Source: Elusimicrobiota bacterium (GTDB lineage: Bacteria > CAYTYR01 > UBA6262). Taken from it: 41,684 nt of DNA. The stretch is from assembly GCA_003153935.1 (NCBI GenBank), contig PMCA01000031.1:1-41684 (forward strand), read 5' to 3'. Shown here piece after piece: positions 15,968 through 24,293 of this stretch (position 1 is the first letter of the stretch; each line of letters opens with the position of its first letter). The translations under genes were made by a program, and so were the position numbers. The notes under the pieces are model-generated. The model was not told the DNA's origin. It worked only from the letters and a program-made list of their open reading frames with translations, and made no database searches.

Positions 15968-16011
15968 CCTGCGCCTCCTCATCGATTTCAATCACGGGTG
16001 TTCTCGTCTAT

Positions 16012-16041
16012 CTTATACTACCTATACTGATTTTTTGTCAA
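16012..16041 (-). promoter_or_regulatory. sigma70-type promoter for the phosphoesterase-to-mltG operon
   Basis: TTGACA (16036-16041), 18-nt spacer, TATAAG (16012-16017) on the minus strand. Predicted leader is about 38 nt with AGGAGG before the GTG at 15967. The -35 box abuts the T-tract of the pckG terminator. Confidence 0.75.
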
Positions 16042-16042
16042 T

Positions 16043-16080
16043 AAAAAAAACCCATAAAGAAAACTCTTTATGGGTTTTAA
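16043..16080 (-). terminator. strong intrinsic terminator after pckG
   Basis: A 14-bp perfect stem (16047-16060 with 16065-16078), a 4-nt loop and a run of eight T on the minus strand. It closes the 20-kb collinear gene series 28 nt after the pckG stop. Confidence 0.93.
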
Positions 16081-16107
16081 TTTCAGCGACCGGGAAAATA
16101 ACGGTCA

Positions 16108-17889
16108 TTAAGGCCGTTCCAGCCTGGTTTTCAGGCTTTCATATTCATGCCAGATCTCCTTGGGCAACCTATCCCCGAATTGCTCAAAGAATTCCTTATG
16201 CCCTTTCAGTTCCTCCAGCCAGTCTTCCCGTTTTACCGAGAGTAATTTCTCCATGGTTTTATCCGGCAGTTTGATCCCGGTCATGTCAATGTCATTAGTA
16301 TTGGGTACATAGCCGATCGGCGTTTCCTGGGCGGTTATTTCCCCGCGGCAACGCGCCATTATCCATTCCAGCACGCGCAGGTTCTCGCCGTATCCCGGCC
16401 ACATGAATTTACCGTCGTCATCCACGCGGAACCAGTTGACGTTGAATATTTTCGGTTTCTTTTCCATCTTCTTACCCATAGCCAGCCAGTGGCCGAAATA
16501 ATCAGCCATATTATACCCGCAAAAAGGCAGCATGGCCATCGGATCGCGCCGGACCTCTCCCTGTTTTCCGAACTGCGCCGCGGTGCGTTCACTGGCCATG
16601 GTCGCACCCACGTACACCCCGTGCTGCCAGCTGTATGATTCATAAACCAGCGGCGCCAGGTGCGCACGGCGTCCGCCAAAAACTATAGCTGAGATCGGTA
16701 CGCCGTGATGCTGTTCCAGGCGGTAAGATATCGATGGGCATTGCAGTGCCGGTACGGTAAAACGGCTGTTGGCATGGGCTCCTTTAATAACCTGGCCCTT
16801 CTCGTCCTTCTGGCCGGGTTTCCACGGCCGACCCATCCAGTCAATTCCTTCATCTGGTAACGGGCCGTCTCCTTCTTCCCACCATACCGTGCCGTCCATA
16901 CGCAGCAGGACGTTAGTATAAATAGTGTTCTTTTTTATAGCTGTAATCATATTGGGATTGCTTTTGGAATTGGTCCCCGGAGCTACGCCGAAGAAACCGG
17001 ATTCCGGGTTGATCGCCCATAATGAACCGTCGGTATCGACACGCATCCAGGCGATATCGTCGCCCACGGTCCAGATCTTGTAACCTTTGCTCTTCAGTCC
17101 CTCCGGGGGGATCAGCATCGCCAGGTTGGTTTTACCGCAGGCGCTGGGAAAAGCCGCGGCGATATACTCTATGCGGCCGCTGGGTTCTTCGATGCCCATG
17201 ATCAACATATGCTCGGCTAGCCACGATTCCCGGTGAGCAATATGGCTGGCAATGCGCAAGCTGAGGCATTTCTTGCCCAACAGCACATTGCCGCCGTAAC
17301 CGCTGCCCACGCTCCAGATGGTGTTATCTTCCGGAAAATGCAGGATCAGCCTTTTGGCGATATCCAGCTGCGCTTTGCTGTGCAGGCACTTGGTAAATTC
17401 ACCGTCTTTGCCCAAGTGTTCCAGCACCTTGGTCCCGATCCTGGTCATAATACGCATATTGAGAACAACATAAATGCTGTCGGTAACTTCCACGCCTATC
17501 TTGCTGAAAGGTGACCCGACCGGCCCCATGGAAAAAGGAATCACGTACATGGTGCGTCCATGCATGGCTCCCTGGAAGATCTTGCGCGCCCGGCTATATC
17601 CGTCTTTCGGCGACATCCAATTATTGGTCGGACCGGCGTCATCTTTAACGCTCGTGCAGATAAAAGTCAGGTCCTCGGTACGGGCCACGTCATTAGGCGC
17701 AGTGCGATGGTACAGGCATCCCGGCAGTATTTCCTGGTTCAACCTGATAACTTCACCCGTATCAACGGCCTGCTGTTCCAGCTTAGCTTTCTCCTCTTCG
17801 GAGCCATCGATCCATACCACCTTATCCGGCTGGCACATCTTGGCGCACTCATCAACCCATTTTTTCAGTCTTTTATGTTCGCTCACCAT
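16108..17889 (-). CDS. pckG: phosphoenolpyruvate carboxykinase (GTP)
   Basis: Converts oxaloacetate and GTP to PEP, CO2 and GDP, or the reverse in fermentative anaerobes. The P-loop FPSACGKTNLAM contains the reactive cysteine typical of the GTP-dependent type. GDDIAWM is the second metal-binding motif, NPESGFFGVAPGTN the nucleotide-binding segment, and VFGGRRAHLAPLVYES is also typical. At 593 aa it has the usual length, longer than ATP-type PckA. The ATG at 17889 is chosen because AAGGAG lies 5 nt before it; the GTG two codons earlier would sit on the ribosome binding site. It is last in the long series, 32 nt after the lipoprotein gene. Confidence 0.96.
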   Translation of the reverse strand: MVSEHKRLKKWVDECAKMCQPDKVVWIDGSEEEKAKLEQQAVDTGEVIRLNQEILPGCLYHRTAPNDVARTEDLTFICTSVKDDAGPTNNWMSPKDGYSRARKIFQGAMHGRTMYVIPFSMGPVGSPFSKIGVEVTDSIYVVLNMRIMTRIGTKVLEHLGKDGEFTKCLHSKAQLDIAKRLILHFPEDNTIWSVGSGYGGNVLLGKKCLSLRIASHIAHRESWLAEHMLIMGIEEPSGRIEYIAAAFPSACGKTNLAMLIPPEGLKSKGYKIWTVGDDIAWMRVDTDGSLWAINPESGFFGVAPGTNSKSNPNMITAIKKNTIYTNVLLRMDGTVWWEEGDGPLPDEGIDWMGRPWKPGQKDEKGQVIKGAHANSRFTVPALQCPSISYRLEQHHGVPISAIVFGGRRAHLAPLVYESYSWQHGVYVGATMASERTAAQFGKQGEVRRDPMAMLPFCGYNMADYFGHWLAMGKKMEKKPKIFNVNWFRVDDDGKFMWPGYGENLRVLEWIMARCRGEITAQETPIGYVPNTNDIDMTGIKLPDKTMEKLLSVKREDWLEELKGHKEFFEQFGDRLPKEIWHEYESLKTRLERP

Positions 17890-17921
17890 CTTCACTCCTT
17901 ATGTTGTTTTTATGTTTAAGC

Positions 17922-19073
17922 TTATTTAAGTTTTTGGATCTTACCGCCGGAGATCCCCAGGAATAATATTTGTTTTTCGGCGTCGCGGCCGTTGTTAAAG
18001 CTGGTTTTACCGGTAATGCCGGGGAAATCCTTAACGCGGGACATTTCTTCCTTCAGGCTTTCCGTGGTGAATCCGCCGGCGTACAGGCATTGCGCTATTA
18101 ACCGCACCGCATCGGCATTATGAGCGGCGATACGGTCGGGCGTTGCTCCGTATTTAGCCTTATAGCCCGAAACAAATGAACTCACCGTATTATCATGACT
18201 GTCTACGTAAAAACTGGTGGTATAAACCGCCCCGTCCAGGAATTCCAAGCCGCGGCTTACTTTACCATCATCGGTCCAGGACTCGATCCCGGCCAGCGTA
18301 CCCCGAACACCCTGTTGGTACGCCAACTGGGCGATACCCAGGAGTTCAGAAGAATAGCACGGCACAAATATCGCCTGGGGACCGGCCTCACGCACTATCC
18401 CGATAGCTTCGGCAAAATTATAACTGCCGGCGGCGTAGGATTCTTTGGCTAATAGCATGCCGCCCAACTCCCTGGTCCGGCGCTGAAAAACCTCAGCCAT
18501 ATTAGCGCCAAAATCATCGTAAGGGAAAATCACGGCAAAATTACGTTTGTTCTCCGCCTGGAACAGGTATTCACAAAGCATGGTAGTATTTCTGGCATAA
18601 CTGATCCGGTTACGGAATACATAGGGACCGATCTCCGGCAGGCCCGTAGCCCCGGCGCCGGTAATTAAGAACAGGACTTTCTTGCGGTTAGACTGGATAG
18701 CGGCTGTGAAAGCCGTGCTGTCCAGCAAGCCGCCGATGATGGCCATGACGTGTCCCTGGTCGATAAGTTCGTTAACTCTCTGGGCCGACAGGGTCGGTTC
18801 TCCCTGGTCATCAACGATAATGGTCCTGATGGTCGTGCCGCGGATACCACCCATCTTGTTTATCTCCGCGACGGCGTAATCGATCCCCAGCCGGGCGCTT
18901 TGGCCCACGGCGCCGAAAGGACCGCTTTGCGGCAGGACCGCGCCTATCAATATTTCCTTAGGGGTATAGGTATCCGTGATTTTCTTATCCGGCTGGCAGC
19001 CGGCCAACCCGGCCAGCATCAAGCCAGCCAGGACTATAACGCGAGACCATCTCCATCGGGATATCTGTGTCAT
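17922..19073 (-). CDS. substrate-binding lipoprotein, LivJ-like (Peripla_BP_6), orphan
   Basis: Signal sequence with lipobox LAGC, lipidated Cys at 26. It is followed by a two-lobe type 1 periplasmic binding fold that begins ILIGAVLPQSGPFGAVGQSARLGIDYAVAEIN, the classic LivJ/LivK start. Length 383 aa is typical. Members bind branched-chain amino acids, amides, urea or other small molecules. No permease or ATPase gene lies nearby, so it may be a stray transporter part or a sensor-linked binder. Its ATG overlaps the thiC TGA (ATGA), so its synthesis is coupled to thiC. That coupling invites a thiamine-related ligand, but the fold is not that of ThiY or ThiB, so this is only a hypothesis. Confidence 0.85.
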   Translation of the reverse strand: MTQISRWRWSRVIVLAGLMLAGLAGCQPDKKITDTYTPKEILIGAVLPQSGPFGAVGQSARLGIDYAVAEINKMGGIRGTTIRTIIVDDQGEPTLSAQRVNELIDQGHVMAIIGGLLDSTAFTAAIQSNRKKVLFLITGAGATGLPEIGPYVFRNRISYARNTTMLCEYLFQAENKRNFAVIFPYDDFGANMAEVFQRRTRELGGMLLAKESYAAGSYNFAEAIGIVREAGPQAIFVPCYSSELLGIAQLAYQQGVRGTLAGIESWTDDGKVSRGLEFLDGAVYTTSFYVDSHDNTVSSFVSGYKAKYGATPDRIAAHNADAVRLIAQCLYAGGFTTESLKEEMSRVKDFPGITGKTSFNNGRDAEKQILFLGISGGKIQKLK

Positions 19074-20353
19074 ATGAATTTATCCATTTCTTTCATGGCG
19101 CAAAATTCTCCGCACATGGTGCAGCCTTGATTATTGCGCAGCTTGCTTTTCTTCCGCACTGCCCGGAATTTTTCCGGGTCCAGGGCCAATTTTCCTTGCG
19201 CCCGCCAATCCAGCGCTTTGCGCGCCACGGACATTTTCCGGTCCCACTGTCTGGCGCCCTTGACGTCCTTGACGAGATCGGCGGCGTGCGCGGCGATCCG
19301 GGAAGCGATCACCCCGTCATGCACATCATGCTGGTCCGGCAGGCTTAAATGCTCGGCCGGGGTAACGTAACACAGGAAATCGGCGCCATAGCTGGCCGCC
19401 AGCGCCCCGCCGATGGCGCAGGTGATATGATCATAACCCGGAGCCACATCGGTCACTAATGGTCCCAGAACATAGAACGGCGCCTGGTGGCATACCTTCT
19501 TTTGCCGAACAATATTTTCTTTTATCTGGTTGAGCGGGACATGTCCCGGCCCTTCAACCATGATCTGGACATTTCTTTTCCAGGCCCGGCGCGTTAATTC
19601 ACCTAATACGTCCAGCTCGGCAAACTGCGCCTGGTCGGAAGCGTCGGCGCCGCAACCCGGCCTTAATCCGTCACCCAAACTCAGCACCAGGTCATATTTA
19701 ACGGCTATATCCAGCAGGCGGTCGTAATATTCATAAAGAGGGTTTTCCCGGTCATTACCGACTATCCATTCCGCCAGAAAAGTACCGCCCCGGCTGACCA
19801 TACCCATGATCCGTTTTTTCTTTTTCAATATCTCCGTTATTTTCCGGGTAACGCCGCAATGGACGGTGACAAAATCAACGCCGTCGGCGGCCTGGGCCTC
19901 TATCACCCCGAAAAGATCGTCAATCCGCAGGTCCAGCACGCTTTTTTTCTGCCGGGCGGTATTGATGATGGCTTCATACATTGGCACAGTGCCTAAGGGT
20001 ACCGTACATTCACCCAGGATCGTGCGGCGGATATGCGGCAAGTCTCCGCCAGTGGACAGGTCCATGATAGCGTCCGCTCCAGCTTTGAGGGCCGCGGCCA
20101 GCTTTCTTCTCTCCTGGGATAATGAATTCTGGTTCGGGCTGGTGCCGATATTGGCATTCACCTTAGTGCGCAAACCGCGTCCCACCCCGATCACTTTTAC
20201 ACCCTTGTCCCGTCGGGCGATATTTTTCAAAATTGCTATTTGTCCCCGGGCTACACCGCTCCTGATATATTCAGAGGGTAATTGCTCGTCCCGGGCTACA
20301 GCCCGCATTTCCGGGGTTATTTTCCCGGCCCGAGCCTCTTTCATTTGCGTCAT
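19070..20353 (-). CDS. thiC: phosphomethylpyrimidine synthase ThiC
   Basis: Radical SAM enzyme that converts aminoimidazole ribotide to HMP phosphate in thiamine synthesis. VNANIGTS is the early signature; VDFVTVHCGV, MVEGPGHVPL and PFYVLGPLVTDVAPGYDHI are conserved barrel segments. The C-terminal cluster is C411-x2-C414-x3-C418, one residue tighter than the CX2CX4C of the E. coli type. At 427 aa it is the short form lacking the extra N-terminal domain. The ATG follows the thiD2 TAG with no gap. No TPP riboswitch was recognised upstream. Confidence 0.95.
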   Translation of the reverse strand: MTQMKEARAGKITPEMRAVARDEQLPSEYIRSGVARGQIAILKNIARRDKGVKVIGVGRGLRTKVNANIGTSPNQNSLSQERRKLAAALKAGADAIMDLSTGGDLPHIRRTILGECTVPLGTVPMYEAIINTARQKKSVLDLRIDDLFGVIEAQAADGVDFVTVHCGVTRKITEILKKKKRIMGMVSRGGTFLAEWIVGNDRENPLYEYYDRLLDIAVKYDLVLSLGDGLRPGCGADASDQAQFAELDVLGELTRRAWKRNVQIMVEGPGHVPLNQIKENIVRQKKVCHQAPFYVLGPLVTDVAPGYDHITCAIGGALAASYGADFLCYVTPAEHLSLPDQHDVHDGVIASRIAAHAADLVKDVKGARQWDRKMSVARKALDWRAQGKLALDPEKFRAVRKKSKLRNNQGCTMCGEFCAMKEMDKFI

Positions 20354-20764
20354 CTATTTTTCCTTCTGCTTAGAAAATTCTTTTTCCGCGGCGTAAATTT
20401 CGAAGCGTATCTTCTTGAATTTCTTGCCGGCGCGCTCGCTGAAAAGTTTGGAGAATTCTTCCAGCACCCGCATGGCCTCTTCCACTCTCTTAAAATTAGC
20501 GATAATCAGCCCGGACAGGTCCTTCCTTTTCCCTTCGTTAAAACCGCGCCCTTCATCACTGCCGGTATCCCGGGCGGCAATAAGCTGCGGGTAACTTTCG
20601 CGCACGGCCGTATCCAGGCGATGCCGGCTGCGGCGTATGGTCAGGGTCAGCGCCGAATGGTTAAGAATAAATCGTGCCACGTCTTCCAAAACCCTCAGTC
20701 CCTCGCGGGCACGATTGATATTGGCGTCCAAAACCCGATATATATCCTGGTTATTTTGTTCCAT
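20354..20764 (-). CDS. ThiD2-family HMP-phosphate kinase domain protein, stand-alone
   Basis: The 136-aa protein begins YRVLDANINRAREGLRVLEDVARFIL, which I recognise as the ThiD2 domain. That domain is usually fused to the N-terminus of ThiE, and in studied cases it is a strictly monofunctional HMP-P kinase (HMP-P to HMP-PP). FKRVEEAMRVLEEFSKL near residue 95 is the second hallmark helix. Here it is not fused to ThiE and directly precedes thiC, the enzyme making its substrate, which supports the assignment. The gene overlaps the end of the rfaE2-like gene by 14 nt. Function is by family, not by visible catalytic residues. Confidence 0.75.
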   Translation of the reverse strand: MEQNNQDIYRVLDANINRAREGLRVLEDVARFILNHSALTLTIRRSRHRLDTAVRESYPQLIAARDTGSDEGRGFNEGKRKDLSGLIIANFKRVEEAMRVLEEFSKLFSERAGKKFKKIRFEIYAAEKEFSKQKEK

Positions 20765-21245
20765 ATTTATCCACTACATCCTGAACGATGCGGGAAGTAG
20801 AATAGTTTCTCGCCAGGGGGATGCGGTAAAGTTTCCCGCCGGTGCGCTTGATAAAATCATTGCCGACTATATCCCGGGCACGATAATCCGCTCCTTTTAC
20901 CAAAATCCCCGGCTTCAGCTCATTGATGATCTCGAACGGCGTACCTTCGTCAAAATAAGTGACAAAGTCCACGGCGGCCAGCGCGCTTAATATCTCCGCC
21001 CGTTCGGCCTGGGGAATTATCGGCCGGCTGTCGCCTTTTATTTTTCGCACCGAGCGGTCGGTGTTGACCGCCACTACCAGCACGTCACCCTTTTGCCTGG
21101 CCTCGTTCAGGTACCGAACGTGTCCCACGTGCAGCAGATCAAAACAACCGTTAGTAAAAACGACCCTTTTCCCCTGACGGCGCAACCGGGCCAATAACTT
21201 AGCCAGTTTCTTTCGTTCTATTATTTTATCTTTGGCTTTTAACAT
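20751..21245 (-). CDS. rfaE2: D-glycero-beta-D-manno-heptose 1-phosphate adenylyltransferase (RfaE2/HldE C-terminal domain)
   Basis: Makes ADP-heptose for lipopolysaccharide inner core. The nucleotidyltransferase signature FTNGCFDLLHVGH (HxGH) is at residues 30-42. IKGDSRPIIPQAERAEIL and LVKGADYRARDIVGND are family motifs. The kinase half of HldE is absent, so this is the separate RfaE2 form (164 aa); the kinase must be elsewhere. The ATG has no good ribosome binding site and is preceded by the heptad array at 21261-21290. It follows gmhA, another enzyme of the same pathway. Confidence 0.92.
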   Translation of the reverse strand: MLKAKDKIIERKKLAKLLARLRRQGKRVVFTNGCFDLLHVGHVRYLNEARQKGDVLVVAVNTDRSVRKIKGDSRPIIPQAERAEILSALAAVDFVTYFDEGTPFEIINELKPGILVKGADYRARDIVGNDFIKRTGGKLYRIPLARNYSTSRIVQDVVDKYGTK

Positions 21246-21260
21246 ATTTTTTAGTCTCTT

Positions 21261-21290
21261 CTATCAACGATCAACTATTAACTATCAACT
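21261..21290 (-). repeat. 30-nt heptad repeat array C (four AGTTGAT-type units plus AG)
   Basis: On the minus strand AGTTGAT occurs twice, with one-base variants AGTTAAT and CGTTGAT, plus AG: exactly 30 nt. The gmhA stop codon (TGA, 21285-21287) lies inside the first unit. It fills most of the spacer before the rfaE2 ATG and is followed by the stretch GTTGATAGAAGAGA, close to the end of array D. TGA, TAG or TAA occurs in every unit. Confidence 0.85.
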
Positions 21291-21860
21291 GCTTTTCGCC
21301 AGTTCCTCTTCAACTAACTCGCAAATAATATGTCCGGCCACCATGTGCATTTCCTGGATATGCATGGTGGTGTCACTGGGCGCAATGAAATTAATTTTAG
21401 CTATTTTAGCCAGCTTACCGCCGTCACCACCGCTAAAGCCAATGGTCAGGGCGCCGATGCGGTTTGCTAATGAGATAGCTTTTACGACATTTTCCGAATT
21501 GCCGCTGGTACTGATCCCGACCACTACATCCTTATTGTCGGTAAAAGCCTCCACTTGCCGGGAGAAAACGGTTTCATATCCGTAATCATTCCCCTGAGCG
21601 GTAATCGTGCTGGTATTGGTATTCAGGGCCAAGGCCGGTAAAGCTTTGCGTTCCATCTTCAAACGGCAGACCAGTTCCGTCGCCAGGTGCTGGGCGTCAG
21701 CCGCGCTGCCGCCGTTACCCATAAAAATGGCTTTACCTCCTTCACGATAACAGTTCACCAGGGCTTTAGCGATCTTTTCGATCTCCGGAATGCTGTCCCT
21801 TTGCACTTTTTTGAATGCTTCCGCGTGCTTCTCCAGACTATTGGCAATTCTTTGTTTCAT
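21285..21860 (-). CDS. gmhA: sedoheptulose-7-phosphate isomerase (SIS domain)
   Basis: First step of ADP-heptose synthesis. The SIS domain has FMGNGGSAADAQHLATEL near residues 46-63 (the GmhA signature) and GISTSGNSENVVKAI near 114-128, which binds the sugar phosphate. SDTTMHIQEMHMVAGHIICE near 165-185 carries the His and Glu of the active site. Length 191 aa is typical. GGAG precedes the ATG by 5 nt. Its stop codon is inside repeat array C. Confidence 0.94.
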   Translation of the reverse strand: MKQRIANSLEKHAEAFKKVQRDSIPEIEKIAKALVNCYREGGKAIFMGNGGSAADAQHLATELVCRLKMERKALPALALNTNTSTITAQGNDYGYETVFSRQVEAFTDNKDVVVGISTSGNSENVVKAISLANRIGALTIGFSGGDGGKLAKIAKINFIAPSDTTMHIQEMHMVAGHIICELVEEELAKSS

Positions 21861-21869
21861 CGCTGCTCC

Positions 21870-23231
21870 TTATTGTTTAGAGGATGTTTCCTCGATAATC
21901 CGTTTCTGGATAAAATTGGTGAACACTTCTCCCTTTTTGAAATATTGGTTGGCCAGGATCTTCTGGTGGAACGGGATAGTTGTTTTCACCCCTTCAATGA
22001 CGAATTCGGAGAGAGCTCTCTGCATGCGGATAATGGCTTCCTCCCGGTCATGTCCGTAACTAAGTATCTTGGCGATCATGGAATCGTAATACGGCGGTAT
22101 GGTATACCCTTGGTACACATGGGTATCCACCCTGATCCCGGGTCCGCCGGGAACGATGAACTTGGTGATCTTGCCGGGAGACGGTATAAAATCCTTGTCG
22201 CTGTCTTCGGCGTTGATACGGCACTCGATGGCGTGCCCTTTTACTTCTATTTCATCCTGGTCCACGTCCAGCCTTTCGCCAGCCGCTAACCTGATCTGTT
22301 CCTTGACCAGGTCGATACCGGTTACCAGCTCGCTGACCGGATGTTCCACCTGGATGCGCGTGTTCATTTCCATGAAAAAATAATCCCCGTCCTTATCGAC
22401 CAGGAATTCCACCGTGCCTACGGTCACATATTTAACTGCGCGGGCCGCCCGGCAGGCGGCTTTGCCCATTTTCTTGCGTAACTTATCGCTGATGACGGTC
22501 GAGGGGGATTCTTCCAGTAATTTCTGGTAGCGCCGCTGGATCGAGCAATCCCTTTCCGGCAGGTAAACGACATCGCCTCGGGCGTCAGCCATTATCTGGA
22601 ACTCGATGTGGCGAGGTTCCTCCACGTACTTCTCGATATATACTTCCGGGTTGCCGAAGGCTCTTTTGGCTTCGTTCTGCGCGGTCAGGATGGCGTTCTT
22701 CAGGGCTTCTTCATTCTGCACGATGCGCATACCTTTGCCCCCGCCGCCTCCGGCCGCCTTGACGATGACCGGATACTTGATCTTGCGCACCAGCTTAACG
22801 GCCTCTTCCGCGGTGGAGATAACGCCTACGCTGCCGGGAATGATCGGCACTCCGGCTTTGTCCATGATGGCGCGGGCCTGGACCTTGTCGCCCATTTTTA
22901 GGATGGCTTCCTTGGACGGCCCGATAAATTTGATATTACAGCTCTGCAGCACTTCCGCAAAATAGGAATTCTCCGCCAGGAAACCGTAGCCCGGATGGAC
23001 CGCGTCCGCTCCGGTGATCTCGGCGGCGCTGATTATATTGGGGATGTTCAAATAACTTTCCGATGACTGGGCGGGACCGATGCAGACGCTTTCATCGGCT
23101 ACTTTCACATGCAGCGATTCCCGGTCCTCTTCAGAATGGACCGCTACCGTGCGAATACCCATTTCCTTGCAGGCGCGGATTATTCTTAAGGCGATCTCTC
23201 CGCGGTTGGCGATCAGAATTTTTTTAAACAT
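21870..23231 (-). CDS. accC: acetyl-CoA carboxylase, biotin carboxylase subunit
   Basis: ATP-grasp enzyme that carboxylates biotin on AccB, the first half of the acetyl-CoA carboxylase reaction. The N-terminus FKKILIANRGEIALRIIRACKEMG, the ATP-binding loop KAAGGGGGKGMRIV and the EMNTRIQVEHPVSE active-site motif are all intact. The C-terminal domain ends with MRRALSEFVIEGVKTT-like text. At 453 aa the length is canonical. It follows accB by 10 nt with GGAG upstream. The carboxyltransferase genes accA and accD are not in the window. Confidence 0.97.
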   Translation of the reverse strand: MFKKILIANRGEIALRIIRACKEMGIRTVAVHSEEDRESLHVKVADESVCIGPAQSSESYLNIPNIISAAEITGADAVHPGYGFLAENSYFAEVLQSCNIKFIGPSKEAILKMGDKVQARAIMDKAGVPIIPGSVGVISTAEEAVKLVRKIKYPVIVKAAGGGGGKGMRIVQNEEALKNAILTAQNEAKRAFGNPEVYIEKYVEEPRHIEFQIMADARGDVVYLPERDCSIQRRYQKLLEESPSTVISDKLRKKMGKAACRAARAVKYVTVGTVEFLVDKDGDYFFMEMNTRIQVEHPVSELVTGIDLVKEQIRLAAGERLDVDQDEIEVKGHAIECRINAEDSDKDFIPSPGKITKFIVPGGPGIRVDTHVYQGYTIPPYYDSMIAKILSYGHDREEAIIRMQRALSEFVIEGVKTTIPFHQKILANQYFKKGEVFTNFIQKRIIEETSSKQ

Positions 23232-23241
23232 GTATGCTCCT

Positions 23242-23706
23242 TTAGCTTTCTACGTTAGGCGCGATCACGAATATCGGCTGCCCGTATTCCACATGATGGC
23301 CGTTCTCCACCATGATCTTGATGATCTTCCCATCCATATCGGAGACCACTTCCTTCATGATCTTCATGGCTTCGATCACGGCGATCTTCTGGCCCTTTTT
23401 AACTTTGGAGCCTTCCTGGATATAAGGCGGGGAATCGGGTGTCGGAGCGGTAAAAAAAGTCCCGACCATGATTGACTTCAGCGTGTGGTTAGTGGACGCC
23501 GCTTTACCTTCGGCCGCCGTGATCTTGCCGTTAGTATCGTTGGCCGGAACGCTCTCCGCGGCCGCTGGTTCACTGACCACCACGGTCCTGACCGCCCCTT
23601 CTTTTTTGCGGAACCCTATATGCTGGCCGTCTTTCTCCCAGTTAAGTTCCACAATATCGGTATCCTCGATCAACTCCAGAAACTTCTTGATATCTTTGGG
23701 ATCCAT
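23242..23706 (-). CDS. accB: acetyl-CoA carboxylase biotin carboxyl carrier protein
   Basis: The N-terminal helix (MDPKDIKKFLELIEDTDIVEL) is typical of AccB, followed by an alanine-rich linker and the biotinyl domain from about residue 80. EAMKIMKEV holds the lysine that is biotinylated; the usual form is EAMKMMNE. Length 154 aa is normal. GGAGG precedes the ATG by 4 nt. It lies between efp and accC, an arrangement frequent in bacteria. Confidence 0.96.
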   Translation of the reverse strand: MDPKDIKKFLELIEDTDIVELNWEKDGQHIGFRKKEGAVRTVVVSEPAAAESVPANDTNGKITAAEGKAASTNHTLKSIMVGTFFTAPTPDSPPYIQEGSKVKKGQKIAVIEAMKIMKEVVSDMDGKIIKIMVENGHHVEYGQPIFVIAPNVES

Positions 23707-23718
23707 GTAACCTCCGTG

Positions 23719-24276
23719 TTACGCTCTAGACTGGTATTCTCCGGTCCTGGTATCTATAATAATATCGTCACCGATCTTGATGAATAAAGGAACCTGTATG
23801 GTCGCGCCGGTTTCCAGCGTGGCCGGTTTATAAGTGGAAGAAACCGTATCCCCTTTCAAGCCCGGCTCAGTATAAGTGACCTTCAATTCTATGGTTATGG
23901 GCAGGTCTATGCCGATTATCTCTCCGGAAAACTTGATCACGCTGACCTGCAAACCTTCTTTTAAGAACTTGGCGTTCTCTCCCAGGTGATCATCGCCGAT
24001 CTCTATCTGCTCGTAGGTTTCCTGATCCATAAAAGCGTATTTATCGCCCTGTTTGTAGAGAAATTGCATTTTCTGCATGTCCAAGCTTACGTCTTCGATC
24101 TTCTCATCCGGGCGGAAAGACCTTTCCAGCACCCCTCCGGTCTTCACATTCTTGATCTTGGAGCGCATGAACGCCCGGCCTTTACCCGGTTTATGGTGCT
24201 GGAATTCTATGACCCGGTAAAGTGCACCGTCATACTTAAAAACCAATCCGTTCCTGAAATCCCCTGCAGTTATCAT
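23719..24276 (-). CDS. efp: translation elongation factor P
   Basis: Relieves ribosome stalling at proline runs. All three beta-barrel domains are present in 185 aa. The loop HHKPGKGRAF has Lys32 at the tip, the residue modified in lysylated EF-P types; no modification gene is in the window. TYTEPGLKGDTVSSTYKPATLETGA is the C-terminal signature. The nearest GGAG is 13 nt from the ATG, a poor spacing. It follows pepP by 17 nt. Confidence 0.96.
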   Translation of the reverse strand: MITAGDFRNGLVFKYDGALYRVIEFQHHKPGKGRAFMRSKIKNVKTGGVLERSFRPDEKIEDVSLDMQKMQFLYKQGDKYAFMDQETYEQIEIGDDHLGENAKFLKEGLQVSVIKFSGEIIGIDLPITIELKVTYTEPGLKGDTVSSTYKPATLETGATIQVPLFIKIGDDIIIDTRTGEYQSRA

Positions 24277-24293
24277 TTAACTAGGTTCACTCC

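Noticed and set aside
17890-17895. GTG at 17895 as the pckG start
   Set aside because: It would leave almost no space after the AAGGAG element; the ATG at 17889 has ideal spacing.
20354-21300. TPP riboswitch upstream of thiC
   Set aside because: Neither the CTGAGA-type box nor the ACCTGA-type box with correct spacing was seen; the gap between the thi genes is zero and the 5' neighbours overlap.
20751-21860. gmhA and rfaE2 as a phage or capsule island
   Set aside because: Both are ordinary ADP-heptose genes embedded in a housekeeping series with no change in codon style.
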